A stretch of DNA of 64,000 bases from Chryseobacterium formosum (GCF_026460885.1 NZ_JAOVZW010000008.1:124001-188000), one strand, 5' to 3'; counted from the stretch's first letter, positions 43,201-53,025 are shown. Numbers and translations are program-made. Notes: generated by a model not told the origin, from the sequence alone.

Positions 43201-44916
43201 GTAATGCTTTTGTCTCAAAAATTAGCCAACTTTACGAAAGGTGAAGCCGATACATTGAGAAAAGCGATGGGTAAAAAACAGATTGAAGTTCTGAATAAAA
43301 TGTATCCAAAGTTCATTGAAGGTGGAAGAAAGAATAATCTTAATGAGGAAAGATTAGAAAAAATTTGGAACGACTGGAAAGCCTTTGCAGAGTATGCATT
43401 TAATAAATCTCACTCTACTTGTTATGCTTTAATTGCTTATCAAACTGCTTATTTAAAAGCTAATTATCCCGCAGAATATATGGCGAGTGTGATGAGTAAC
43501 AACATTAACAATACCGAGTCGATTACCATGTTTATGGAAGATTGTAAAAGTATGGGGGTAGATGTTTTAGGACCAGATGTAAATGAATCTCAATATAAAT
43601 TCTCGGTAAATGAAAAAGGACAAATTCGTTTTGGATTGGGTGCTATCAAAGGGATTGGTGAAGGTCCGAGTGAAGGAATTACCAAAGAAAGAACCAATGG
43701 AAGGTTTAAAAATATCTACGATTTCTTCGAAAGAATTTTGCCTTCTCAAATGAACAAAAGAGTGGCGGAAAGTTTGGTTGTTGCAGGAGCTTTTGATGAA
43801 TTGGATTCTTTTCACAGAGGTCAGTATTTCGATATTGATATGGCAGGAAGAACGAATTTGGAAAGATTAATTCGTTACGGACAGAGTTTTCAGGAAAGTA
43901 AAAATGAAATGGAACATTCTCTTTTTGCTGATTTTGCAGAAGAAGTTCAGATTGAGCAGCCTAAACTTGCGCCTTGTCCAGAATGGCCAAATATGCATAT
44001 GTTGAATAAGGAAAAGGAAACCATTGGATTCTATCTTTCTGCGCATCCACTGGATGAGTTTAAATTTCAATATCAGTTTATGCAGGGAAGTTTGTCTAAA
44101 AAAGCAGTTTTAGAAAAAGACGAAGAGGCAAAAGTGATTACTGATGAAGTTCCGATTTTGGAAAAAGATTCTGTAGATGATGTTGCAGATTTAATTGAAA
44201 TCGTTTCTGATGACATTGTTGCAGGTGAAGAGGAAGAAATTATAGAGGAAGTTACTAAAAAAGCTGAGCCGAAGGGTGTTTTTGGATTTTTAAATCTTGA
44301 TGAGGTTGATGCTTATAAAGAGCAGGCTTTTGCTAATAAACAAGAAGAACTGTTTGAAGAAAAGAAAAAAGACTGGAAAACGCTTCAAAAGGAAAGAGAA
44401 AACGGCGGCGGGGGAAAAGAATATACTGTTGCGGGTTTAATCACAGAATATGTGGTAAGAGACGGTTTCCGAAGTGGTGAAAAGGTTGCTTTTTTAACTT
44501 TGGAAGACTATTCTGGTTCTTATTCTTTCAGATTAGGCGACCGAGATTATATGAAATTAAAGGATAAGCTTGAAGTGCAGCGTTTTGTGATTTTAAAAAT
44601 AAAATTTGCTCAGGTGAAAGATGGGAGAGTTTTTGTGAATGTTGTTGATGTTATTGAACTTCAGGAGGCGTTCGAGAAATTTGCTAAAAGTATTTCATTA
44701 ATAATGGATGTGATGGATTTTCGACCAGAAGATTTAAGTTTTTTCAGAAATATTATAGATCAAAATCAAGGAAGTCAGAAATTTAAATTTTATATAAAAA
44801 ATATTGATGACGATACTCATATTGAAGTTCAATCAATGAAGCATTCTGTCAGTTTGAATGGAGACTTGATTAAAAATATACAACTGCTTAATAAATATGA
44901 ATTTTATTTGAATTAA
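40246..44916 (+). CDS. dnaE: DNA polymerase III alpha subunit with N-terminal proofreading exonuclease
   Basis: This 1556-residue replicase subunit is longer than E. coli DnaE (1160). Residues 1-185 form a DnaQ-like DEDDh exonuclease: 'VFDTETTGLP' (Asp6, Glu8), 'VVSGHNVEFDYNIVG' and 'HNAAADVNATAQVF'. A PHP domain follows from about 260, but its HxH and D-H-G-N metal motifs are replaced ('FSTLTATSS', 'GMVDLGNMMGAF'), so it is probably inactive. The polymerase core has 'WVGPGRGSAAGS' and 'MPDIDIDFDDEGRDKI' with the catalytic aspartates. An acidic insert lies at about 1290-1370. The C-terminal OB domain contains 'YTVAGLITEYVVRDGF'. Proofreading is therefore supplied in cis. Confidence 0.95.
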   Translation: MYLVFDTETTGLPKNFNAPLSDSDNWPRMVQIAWQLHDDDGTLLENQDYIIKPEGYDIPFNAARIHGITTKIANEEGRDLEEILNEFAKVLERVRVVSGHNVEFDYNIVGAEFYRKNIKDNLQEKPKADTMILGTDYCQLAGGRGGRFKSPKLEELYEKLYGHKFDEAHNAAADVNATAQVFFEMMRIGIIPAEVLKTSEDQLAYFKTLHPNPIKPFNIIIRRQVADFNNKKKQSDVGSIDDIDLGRYFNFDNKSVFSTLTATSSINDLIKKASDENFPAVGMVDLGNMMGAFKFVSAVEGANGDRAKKHKEYLAKKQEAEENGTEFNENEPVSEPLIPVVGCEFYISDRYEQKQFTKDDPDRRTQVVLLAKDFNGYKNLAKLSSIGFLKGFYFGVPRISREVIAEYKEGLIALTSGINGDIPDAILNTGEQKGEELFRWWKDTFEDDFYVQIQNHKLPEEEHLNDVLLHFADKYNVKILAQNQTYYTDKDDSNIQDIVSCIKDGEKLSTPVGKGFGKRRGLAAGEYYIKNAHEIKEAFLNYPDAFDAYEEFTAKFSPYTLKRDVLLPKFDIPEEFIHAEDEVDGGKRGEMAYLTHLTYEGARKRYAETGITPAIKERLDFELEVVANTGYPGYFLIVQDFCNEARKMGVWVGPGRGSAAGSAVAYCTGITNVDPIKYDLLFERFLNPERVSMPDIDIDFDDEGRDKIIKWVVEKYGKNQVAQIITYSVLGGKSAIKDAGRVLDLSIPDTINITKLIPPSPGMNIAKALSKYDKLKPEEQMLVDEMKYVLNTPDDARHDVLSSAKKMEGCIRNTGIHACGVIITPEDVSNIIPVTIAAKDADILVSQFDNSVAESAGLLKMDFLGLRTLTIIKDALKIVKARHGIDIDPDVIPLDDVKTYQLFKEGRTVGIFQYESPGMQKYMRELKPTVFADLIAMNALYRPGPIKYIPNFINRKHGIEEIVYDLDETEEYLKETYGITVYQEQVMLLSQKLANFTKGEADTLRKAMGKKQIEVLNKMYPKFIEGGRKNNLNEERLEKIWNDWKAFAEYAFNKSHSTCYALIAYQTAYLKANYPAEYMASVMSNNINNTESITMFMEDCKSMGVDVLGPDVNESQYKFSVNEKGQIRFGLGAIKGIGEGPSEGITKERTNGRFKNIYDFFERILPSQMNKRVAESLVVAGAFDELDSFHRGQYFDIDMAGRTNLERLIRYGQSFQESKNEMEHSLFADFAEEVQIEQPKLAPCPEWPNMHMLNKEKETIGFYLSAHPLDEFKFQYQFMQGSLSKKAVLEKDEEAKVITDEVPILEKDSVDDVADLIEIVSDDIVAGEEEEIIEEVTKKAEPKGVFGFLNLDEVDAYKEQAFANKQEELFEEKKKDWKTLQKERENGGGGKEYTVAGLITEYVVRDGFRSGEKVAFLTLEDYSGSYSFRLGDRDYMKLKDKLEVQRFVILKIKFAQVKDGRVFVNVVDVIELQEAFEKFAKSISLIMDVMDFRPEDLSFFRNIIDQNQGSQKFKFYIKNIDDDTHIEVQSMKHSVSLNGDLIKNIQLLNKYEFYLN

Positions 44917-44945
44917 TTTTTTTTTAAAATATCTTGAAATATTAT

Positions 44946-44980
44946 AAAAACGCAATCCAATTATTGGTTGCGTTTTTTTA
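44946..44980 (+). terminator. Terminator after dnaE
   Basis: AAAACGCAATCC and GGTTGCGTTTT form a stem followed by T7. Confidence 0.75.
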
Positions 44981-45243
44981 TTCTTGAAATTTTCACAATA
45001 GCTGAAATTGCGAGCTTAAAATTTATTGTTAAATAGAAATAATTTTAAATTATGTAATTGATTGATATTCTGATATTTGATTGTATTTAGTTGTTCTCTA
45101 ACTCAAAAATAATTAAATGTTTGTTTAATAATATGTCATTATTTTAACTTCATTATTAGTATGTTTTCAAAATATTAACATTTTTTTTGATTTTGAATGT
45201 TAATATTTATTAATTTAGCCCTCTAATTTTAATTTAACTGAGT
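44981..45243. other. AT-rich leader region of the large T9SS protein gene
   Basis: No gene is present. A candidate promoter, TTTG at 45186-45189 and TAATTTAG at 45211-45218 (one mismatch, 21-base spacing), lies just before the gene. Confidence 0.4.
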
Positions 45244-48200
45244 ATGAAAAAAACTTATCTTTGGCTCTCGTTGGTCGGCGGTTTTGCTACAATGTCAGCA
45301 CAAACCACGTACTATTCGAAAGCTTCTGCCACAGATTTTACAGCTGTGAGTAGTTGGGGTACCGCTACCGATGGTACAGGTATGTCCCCAACAAGTATTA
45401 GTAATGCAGACAATTTTGTTATACAAAATGCTTCTGCGATGACGCTTCCTAGTAGCGCCTCCGTAAGACAACTTACTATTAATTCAGGAAGTTTAACTGT
45501 TGCAGCAAATACTCTTACAGTAAGTATTGCAAATGCAAATAATTCAAATCTTACTGTGAGTGGAGGAACATTTACTGTTTCTGGTGGTAATGTCATAATC
45601 AATGGATATTTAAATCACTCATCTGGTAATTTTAACCAAAGTGGAGGTACAATAACTATTGATCCAAATAATGCTGGGGCTACGGCAACAAGTACTACAA
45701 GTAGTCAATATACATTAAATATTACTTCATCAAATGGAGTAAATTGGACAGGAGGTACTTTGGTTTTAGTAGATCCACCTGCTTCAACCTCATCTTCACA
45801 TTACTCGATTTACTATAATTCATCTGTCTCTTCAGAAGTTTCTTTAAGTCATAGTTTAAAATTTGGAAATGGTGTTTCAGCGGACGCAGGAGGAAATGCA
45901 ATAGGATTTTATTTATATAATTATGTCGGTTCTGGAAAACTAAATTTTGGTAATGTTGAAATAAACAACCCTTCAGGTACTAATAGAATTGTAAAAGAAT
46001 ATACATATACTAATGGTGTAAAAGGGAACTTAACGATTACGGCTGGAGAATTGGATCAAAATTCAGTAGGGTTAATTGTTGGAGGTAACTTAGTAAATAA
46101 TGGGGTTCACACAGCGAGTTCCACAGTAACATTTGCAATGCCTTCAGGTACATCAAGTGTTGCTAATACGGTTGCTCAAACCGTATCAGGGACGGGTGTT
46201 TTTAGAAACTCAGCAACAACTTCTACAGCTAATTTCGCGAGTGTAACTGTTAATAATTCAAGTGCAGGTGGTGTTACTTTTGCAAATGCCAACTCGTTAT
46301 TAAGTGGAACTAATACAGGTACTGTTTCAGGAACCTTAACTTTTACAAATGGTGTTGTAAATATAGGTTCTAATACTTTTATACTTGGAGTTTCTGGTAC
46401 AACTGTAGGAACTTTAAGTTATACAGCAGGTGGTTTTAGTTCAGGTTCTACATTTAGTAGATGGTATGGAACGGCAGGATTGGGAACTACAATAGCTGCA
46501 TCAACTATTCCTACAGCAGGTGCAGGTACTTATCCTTTTGTAATGGGAAATCCTACAACCGGACTTTCTGCTAATCATTTTCACAGAGCTACCGCATTAT
46601 TAGCTACGGCAGGTCAGTTGGCCGTTAAATTTAACGGAGCGACAGGAACTTCTGCAATTACACCAATAACAGAAGGCTCTTTGACTTACGATAGACAGAC
46701 TAATGCTAATTGGGTAGTTACGGCTTTGGCTGGCTATGATTCGTCTACAACACATACTTTAGCAATTCAAGGGCAAGGTACATATTCGTCAACTTCCGCT
46801 AATGTTATTGTTTTGAATAATGGAGCATTAGTTGGTACGGCGCAGGCAGGTACTAATCAACCAATGGGAGAGAGAATAAGTGTTCCGGCAGCCAATGTTG
46901 CAGCTACTTATACATTGGGAGCTATTGCGGCAGAAATGCCAATAGAATCTGCACAATCAGGTCCTTGGCAAAGTACAAGCACATGGGTAGGAGGTGTAGT
47001 GCCAAGTTGTGCAAATGCAGCTATCTTATCGGGTCATACGGTAACTGTAAATGCTTCAACTACAGCAACACCTAATAATATTATTATTAATGCAGGGGGT
47101 AATTTATCTGTAACAGGAGGATCTATTACTGTGGGTTGTGTTAACAAAAATAATTACGTTAATAATAATGGTACTTTATCGATATCTGGAGGAAATTTCT
47201 TAGTAAACGGTAATATTAATAATGCTTCGAGTTCTACTTTTGCTCAAATAGGCGGAAATATAAATGTGGATGGAAATGATGCAGGAGCTGTAGCAACAAG
47301 TGTAGCTTCGGGTACAAGCATAGTAAATATAGCTACTGGAAACGTAACACTTAGTGGTGGAACTATGACTGTGGTAGATCCACACGCAGCTAATAGTACT
47401 ACTTCATACGCATTCTCCTATACTGGAGGAACCGCTATTGATAATACTGTAGGCTGGACTTTGAAGTTTGGTGACGGATCTTCTACTGATGCAGGTGGAA
47501 CTACTGCAACTGCTACAGCTGTGGGAGGATTTATTTGGAACAATGCAGGAAGCAAAATATATTTTGAAAATGTAATAATAGACGGAGCTTCAGGTACAAA
47601 TAGATATGTATCAAATGCTTCCACGATTGGTATTAATACATTAACGATTAATGCAAATGGAGAATTTAGAATACCTACATCTGGAGTAAGTATTGCGGGT
47701 AACTTTACCAATAACGGTACATTTACACATACTGCTTCCACTTTGAGTTTCCAAAATTTCAAAAATTCAACTGCTACAGCTTCTACTACATCTCAGGCTA
47801 TTTCAGGAACTGGTGTGTTTAGAAATAATATTGTTACAGCAAGTTCTACTGCAAATTTTACTTCAGTAACAATTAATAATAGTTCTTCAACAGGAGTAAC
47901 ATTTGCGAATGCAAATTCTCTGTTAAATGGAGCAAATACAGGAACTGTGTCTGGGACATTAACTTTGACAACAGGATTTGTAAACACAGGTGTTAATACA
48001 CTTATTTTAGGAACTTCAGCTACTTCTAACGGTACTTTATCTTATGCTGCAGGTGGATTTAGCACAGGAAGTACATTTGCAAGATGGTGGCCAACAACAA
48101 CAGGTGGGGCAACTATTACGGCGAGTTCTACTCCTTCTGGAACAGGAACTGGTGTTTATCCTTTTACTGCAGGTACATCTTCTGCTTTTGTCGCACGTAA

Positions 48201-50388
48201 TTTATATTTGAATCAGACAGCAGCTGCTACAACTGGTGGAAAAATTGCAGTAAAATACAACGATATGGCAGGAACTAATACTGTAAATATTGTAGACGGA
48301 ACTTATACTGTAGATACACAAGCTAAATCTAATTGGGTTGTTTCTCAATCAGGAATTACAGGAACGCCTACTTATAGTATGGCAATAAGCGGACAGGATA
48401 TTTATGCTGCTGCTACTGGAAACAGCAGGATAACTTTGGCATCAGCTCCAGCTTTGGGTACACACCAAACAGGAACAACTTATGTAAATGCACAAAGAAC
48501 GGTTGTACCATTGGTTAATTTAGCTGATACTTATTATTTAGGTATTAGTGCTTCGGATATTCCTTTTGCTTCTGTTGCAAATGGTAATTGGAATGCTGCT
48601 TCTACTTGGAACAAGGGAACAGTGCCTACATGTACAGATTTGGTACAAATTGCAGCTGGTACTACGGTAACAGTAAACAATGCAGGAAATGGGTCTAAAA
48701 ATGTAACGGTTAATTCCGGAGGTACTTTAACAGTTGCCTCGGGAGATTTAACAGTAGGCTGTACACTAAATAATAGTACATTATCAGTGATTTCTGGAGG
48801 AACTGTAACAGTTGGTGGAGGAAATCTTAATGTTAATGGAAACGTAGCTTTTGCAACAGGTAGTAATTTCAATCAATCAGGAGGAACAATTTCTGTCGAT
48901 GGAAATAATGCAGGTTTGACTACAGGTAGTGTTGCTACTGGAACATCTATATTTGCTATTGGTACTTCAGCAACTGCCTATTCCACAGGAACAGTTTCTT
49001 TGACAGGAGGTAAAATAATCATTGTTGATCCATGTGTAAGCACATCAACATCTGATTATGCTTTTGTAACCTACCTATCAAGTAATGCAAATAATATTAC
49101 AGCAACAACAGCGCATACATTACAAATAGGTGATGGTGTTTCTACTGATGCAGGTGGTTCTACTTCTGGGTTTAATATTTATTTTTGGCCAAGTACTGGT
49201 GCTTTAAAAACAGGAAACTATATCATTAATGCACCTGCAGGAACAAATAGGTTTGTAACACAAAATTATAAAGCAATCATAGGTGGAGATTTGACGGTAA
49301 CAGCTGGTGAACTAAGATTTAACGGAACGCAATATAATGTTGTAGGAAATATTTTTGTAAATGCGGGAGCTACTTTCGTAAATACTGCAATCTTATCATT
49401 AAGCAATGGTACTTATACTTCAAGTACTGCTATTACGGATTCAGCAGTAACAAATCCTCAAACAATTGGAGGAACTGGTACTTATGCAAATTTAACAACA
49501 AACCCTACAGCTCAATTAAATAGCTTATTGGTTAATAATACAAACGCAACAGGGGTTACATTAAACTTACCATTATCAGTAAGCGGAACATTAACACTTA
49601 CAGCCGGTAAAGTAAATACAACTTCTACCAATTTATTAACATTAGGTACCGCAACAGCTGCTGGAACTTTATCAGGTGGATCAAGTACAGCATATATTGT
49701 TGGACCATTTGCTAGAACTATTGCTAATGCAAATACAGCTTCAACCTATATTCATTATCCTGTTGGTAAAACTGCTTATGCACCAGTTTGGTTAGCTCCG
49801 GTTACTACTTCAGTTGCTAATATGAAGGCAGAAACGTTTGATACCAACTCTGGAACTGCATCAACTGCTACTATCCAAAATCTATCGTCAAAAAGATGGG
49901 AAGCACCATTAGTTTCAGGTACTTTCTCAACAATTAATGTAAGATTAGGAGAGAGTGCAGTTACAAATGCTAATTTCCCAGTAATTGCACCAACTGCAAG
50001 CGGAATATATGATAGTTTATTTGGTACTACAGGTACTTATGCTGCAGGTACACCAAACACTACACAATCTACCACTGCATTAGGAGCTGCTAATTATACA
50101 GGTTTTCTATCTTATGCAGAAATAGCAGCTTCACTTGGAACGAATGAAATGGTTTCTAATAAAAAAGGAATCAAAGCTTATCCAAACCCATTTGTTGATG
50201 TCTTGAATATTTCAGATGTTTCAAATGTGAAATCTATCTCTTTGATGGATATCTCTGGTAAATTAGTTAAAACTTTTGATAAGCCTGAAACTGCACTTCA
50301 ATTAAGAGAATTAAATTCAGGAATGTATTTAGTTATTCTTAACATGAAAGATGGTTCTAAGCAAACTATTAAAGTAATTAAAAAATAA
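45244..50388 (+). CDS. Giant repetitive surface protein exported by T9SS
   Basis: This 1714-residue protein has a signal peptide (cleaved near Ala19-Gln20) and a T9SS type A sorting domain in the last ~75 residues ('IKAYPNPFVDVLNISDVSNV', 'SGMYLVILNMKDGSKQTI'). Between them lie three divergent units of about 540 residues starting near residues 21, 563 and 1104. Each opens with a 'W....STW..G..P.C/T' motif and a 'VTVN' strand, then Thr/Ser/Asn/Gly-rich short strands like a beta-helix ('LTVSGGTFTVSGGN'). Such proteins are surface adhesins or matrix components. It has no enzymatic motif. A promoter and a terminator isolate it as a single gene. Confidence 0.85.
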   Translation: MKKTYLWLSLVGGFATMSAQTTYYSKASATDFTAVSSWGTATDGTGMSPTSISNADNFVIQNASAMTLPSSASVRQLTINSGSLTVAANTLTVSIANANNSNLTVSGGTFTVSGGNVIINGYLNHSSGNFNQSGGTITIDPNNAGATATSTTSSQYTLNITSSNGVNWTGGTLVLVDPPASTSSSHYSIYYNSSVSSEVSLSHSLKFGNGVSADAGGNAIGFYLYNYVGSGKLNFGNVEINNPSGTNRIVKEYTYTNGVKGNLTITAGELDQNSVGLIVGGNLVNNGVHTASSTVTFAMPSGTSSVANTVAQTVSGTGVFRNSATTSTANFASVTVNNSSAGGVTFANANSLLSGTNTGTVSGTLTFTNGVVNIGSNTFILGVSGTTVGTLSYTAGGFSSGSTFSRWYGTAGLGTTIAASTIPTAGAGTYPFVMGNPTTGLSANHFHRATALLATAGQLAVKFNGATGTSAITPITEGSLTYDRQTNANWVVTALAGYDSSTTHTLAIQGQGTYSSTSANVIVLNNGALVGTAQAGTNQPMGERISVPAANVAATYTLGAIAAEMPIESAQSGPWQSTSTWVGGVVPSCANAAILSGHTVTVNASTTATPNNIIINAGGNLSVTGGSITVGCVNKNNYVNNNGTLSISGGNFLVNGNINNASSSTFAQIGGNINVDGNDAGAVATSVASGTSIVNIATGNVTLSGGTMTVVDPHAANSTTSYAFSYTGGTAIDNTVGWTLKFGDGSSTDAGGTTATATAVGGFIWNNAGSKIYFENVIIDGASGTNRYVSNASTIGINTLTINANGEFRIPTSGVSIAGNFTNNGTFTHTASTLSFQNFKNSTATASTTSQAISGTGVFRNNIVTASSTANFTSVTINNSSSTGVTFANANSLLNGANTGTVSGTLTLTTGFVNTGVNTLILGTSATSNGTLSYAAGGFSTGSTFARWWPTTTGGATITASSTPSGTGTGVYPFTAGTSSAFVARNLYLNQTAAATTGGKIAVKYNDMAGTNTVNIVDGTYTVDTQAKSNWVVSQSGITGTPTYSMAISGQDIYAAATGNSRITLASAPALGTHQTGTTYVNAQRTVVPLVNLADTYYLGISASDIPFASVANGNWNAASTWNKGTVPTCTDLVQIAAGTTVTVNNAGNGSKNVTVNSGGTLTVASGDLTVGCTLNNSTLSVISGGTVTVGGGNLNVNGNVAFATGSNFNQSGGTISVDGNNAGLTTGSVATGTSIFAIGTSATAYSTGTVSLTGGKIIIVDPCVSTSTSDYAFVTYLSSNANNITATTAHTLQIGDGVSTDAGGSTSGFNIYFWPSTGALKTGNYIINAPAGTNRFVTQNYKAIIGGDLTVTAGELRFNGTQYNVVGNIFVNAGATFVNTAILSLSNGTYTSSTAITDSAVTNPQTIGGTGTYANLTTNPTAQLNSLLVNNTNATGVTLNLPLSVSGTLTLTAGKVNTTSTNLLTLGTATAAGTLSGGSSTAYIVGPFARTIANANTASTYIHYPVGKTAYAPVWLAPVTTSVANMKAETFDTNSGTASTATIQNLSSKRWEAPLVSGTFSTINVRLGESAVTNANFPVIAPTASGIYDSLFGTTGTYAAGTPNTTQSTTALGAANYTGFLSYAEIAASLGTNEMVSNKKGIKAYPNPFVDVLNISDVSNVKSISLMDISGKLVKTFDKPETALQLRELNSGMYLVILNMKDGSKQTIKVIKK

Positions 50389-50408
50389 TCTTTAAAATTT
50401 GATTTATA

Positions 50409-50438
50409 AGATAGCGACCAATTGGTCGCTATTTTTTT
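50409..50438 (+). terminator. Terminator after the giant T9SS protein
   Basis: ATAGCGACCAATTGGTCGCTAT (50411-50432) is a perfect palindrome followed by T's. Confidence 0.8.
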
Positions 50439-50705
50439 GATATATAGTAATCGTATAATGAAGTTTTTTTTAAAATCATGAAATTAATAAATGTTTTAAT
50501 AAACTATTATAATTATTAATATGTTTTAAATTATTAAGTGTTTAACATTTTATAAAAGGTATTTTATTGTATAATTTCAATAATTCATTATGTGTTTTAT
50601 TGTGTTTGGATGGTTTAAATAATTTTTAAACAAATATTTAGCTAAAATGTTATTATATTTTTGTTAAAAAGTATTAAATTTATTTTCTAATTTTAATTAA
50701 TAAGT
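50439..50705. other. AT-rich leader of the second T9SS protein gene
   Basis: No gene is present. TATTTTTG at 50656-50663 is a candidate -7 box; no good -33 box is seen. The rest is AT-rich without structure. Confidence 0.4.
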
Positions 50706-53006
50706 ATGAAAAAAGTTTTATTAATGTGTCAATTATTTCTTGGCACTTTACTCATGGCTCAAGTCTCTTATACACAAGACTGGACTGCTACAGGGTTAAA
50801 TAGCTGGACTTCCGCATCTGATGGAGGATCGTTTTCACGAAATACAACAGCTTCGCAAATTTGTGGTACTGCTGGAGGAACTATTCGTAGTGAACAGTAT
50901 TACGGAACATCGGGTCAATTTACTTCTCCCAGTTTGACAGGAAATAATCAAGGTTTAATTACAATGGCGTTTGATTATAAAATAACTGATTATTTTGCCA
51001 GTACTACTGGAGCTGCAATTGGTACTATAGGAATGATAAAAGTAGAATACGCTTCTGCTGCAACAGGTCCTTGGACAACTGCATATACTATAGATGCAAC
51101 TAATCATGTTGTTGCTAATACGTGCTCAACAAAAACAATTACGTTCAATCCAGGATCGGGAAGTTTGTATGTTAGGTTTAATGTAATATCAAATTCTTCA
51201 GCAGATAATTATTATTATTTTGATAATGTGGCAATTTCTCAAGGTGCGGCACCTTCATGCTTAACACCGAGTGCCGTAACAGCAGGAAGTATAACAACTG
51301 GTTCAGCAAATATTTCGTGGACGGCTCCTACTACGGCTCCTGCGAGTGGATATGAACTTTACTATAGTACTAGTGCAACTGCTCCTACATCGACAACTAC
51401 TCCTACTTATACAGCGATTACGGGAACTACAAGAGCATTGTCTGGTCTTGCTGCAAATACTCAATATTATGTATGGGTGAGATCAAACTGTACTACTACA
51501 GATAAAAGTTTGTGGTCGCCTGTATATACCTTTACAACACCTTGTACTTCAGCTGATGTTTCATATACTTTAGACTTTGACGGTGTTACAACTCCAGCGT
51601 TACCAAGTTGTACAACTGTTGTCAATAATGGAACAGGAAATGTATGGAAAACAGTATCGGCTCCAACAGGTTTTACGGGAAATGTACTTAATTACTCTTA
51701 TAATACAACTAATCCGGCAAACACATGGTTTTTTACTAGAGGTATAAATCTTATAGCGGGTACAAGCTATAGAATTAAATATAAATATGCGAATGCCGCA
51801 GGTACAACGCAATATGCAGAAAAAATGAAAGTTGCTTATGGTACTTCTGCAGCAAGTGCTGCAATGACAAATACATTGGTAGATTATCCTAATATTATTA
51901 CAAATGGAGTTGCTACTTATGATTTTAAAGATTTTACTCCAACAGTAAGTGGTGTTTATTATTTCGGTTTTCAAGCTTATTCTGCACTTGATATGAACCA
52001 ATTGTATGTAGATGATATTAATATAGATGTTACGCCATTATGTACAGAGCCAACAGCAGTTGTTATTTCAAGTATTACTACTAATAGTGCTTCTGTAGCT
52101 TGGACTGCTCCTGCAACAGCCCCAGCAAGTGGTTATCAGGTTTATTATAGTACAACTAATACTGTACCTACAGCTACAACAACACCTACGCTAAGTGTTA
52201 CTACAACAAGTACTCCTTTAACTCCTCTTACTCCAGCAACAACATACTATGTATGGGTAAGAGCTAATTGTGGATCTAGCCAATCTGTTTGGACTTCTAT
52301 GACTTCATTTACAACATTAGCTTTACCACCAGCAAATGATAATTGTTCTGGAGCAATAGCACTTACACCAGGTGGAGGCTTTGCCCAAAATGCGGCTACC
52401 GGAACTACAATTGGTGCTACACTAACATCTGATACAACTGCAACGACTGCTTGTCAAACAACAAGATATGCAGATACTTGGTATTCTGTGGTAGTTCCTG
52501 CAAGTGGAAATATTTCTATTGAAACAAGAGGTGTTAATGGTTCTCCTGTAACTGATACTGTTTTAGGGGTTTATTCTGGTACTTGCGGTGCTTTAGTTTC
52601 AGTAGGATGTGATGATGATAGTTCTACAGACGGTAATTTCTCATTAGTTACATTAAGTGGTCAGACACCTGGTTCAACATTATTGATCGGTGTTTGGAAT
52701 TATAGTTCGTCAAATAATGGTACTTTCCAAATTGCAGCTTACGACGCAAGTTTATCAACATCAGAAGCTGTTAAAGCTAAAAATGATATTAAAGCTTATC
52801 CAAACCCATTTGCTGATGTCTTGAATATTTCAAATGTTTCAAATGTGAAATCTATCTACGTGATGGATGTTTCGGGTAAATTACTTAAAACTTTTGATAA
52901 GCCAGAAGCTGCACTTCAATTAAGAGAATTAAATTCAGGAATGTATTTAGTTGTTCTTAATATGAAAGATGGTTCTAAGCAAACGATTAAAGCAATTAAA
53001 AAATAA
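50706..53006 (+). CDS. T9SS-exported protein with fibronectin type III and beta-sandwich domains
   Basis: This 766-residue protein has a signal peptide (MKKVLLMCQLFLGTLLMAQ). A lectin-like beta-sandwich (about 25-180) is followed by a fibronectin III domain ('SANISWTAPTTAPASGYELYY', 'ANTQYYVWVRSNC', about 190-280), a second sandwich (285-445), another fibronectin III domain ('SVAWTAPATAPASGYQVYY', about 450-535) and a further domain with 'ADTWYSVVVP'. A T9SS type A sorting domain ends it. The sorting-domain DNA is nearly identical to that of the preceding gene. The role is probably adhesion or carbohydrate binding on the cell surface; no catalytic site is visible. Confidence 0.85.
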   Translation: MKKVLLMCQLFLGTLLMAQVSYTQDWTATGLNSWTSASDGGSFSRNTTASQICGTAGGTIRSEQYYGTSGQFTSPSLTGNNQGLITMAFDYKITDYFASTTGAAIGTIGMIKVEYASAATGPWTTAYTIDATNHVVANTCSTKTITFNPGSGSLYVRFNVISNSSADNYYYFDNVAISQGAAPSCLTPSAVTAGSITTGSANISWTAPTTAPASGYELYYSTSATAPTSTTTPTYTAITGTTRALSGLAANTQYYVWVRSNCTTTDKSLWSPVYTFTTPCTSADVSYTLDFDGVTTPALPSCTTVVNNGTGNVWKTVSAPTGFTGNVLNYSYNTTNPANTWFFTRGINLIAGTSYRIKYKYANAAGTTQYAEKMKVAYGTSAASAAMTNTLVDYPNIITNGVATYDFKDFTPTVSGVYYFGFQAYSALDMNQLYVDDINIDVTPLCTEPTAVVISSITTNSASVAWTAPATAPASGYQVYYSTTNTVPTATTTPTLSVTTTSTPLTPLTPATTYYVWVRANCGSSQSVWTSMTSFTTLALPPANDNCSGAIALTPGGGFAQNAATGTTIGATLTSDTTATTACQTTRYADTWYSVVVPASGNISIETRGVNGSPVTDTVLGVYSGTCGALVSVGCDDDSSTDGNFSLVTLSGQTPGSTLLIGVWNYSSSNNGTFQIAAYDASLSTSEAVKAKNDIKAYPNPFADVLNISNVSNVKSIYVMDVSGKLLKTFDKPEAALQLRELNSGMYLVVLNMKDGSKQTIKAIKK

Positions 53007-53025
53007 TTTATTTTAAATTTCTTTT

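Noticed and set aside
45312-48872. Several open frames on the minus strand inside the giant T9SS protein gene
   Set aside because: They mirror the Thr/Ser/Gly-rich repeats of the plus-strand gene and recur at equivalent places in each repeat unit, so they are shadow frames.
45244-50388. Repeats that might suggest a CRISPR array
   Set aside because: The repeats are long, diverged, in frame and protein-coding; there are no short identical repeats with unique spacers anywhere in the window.
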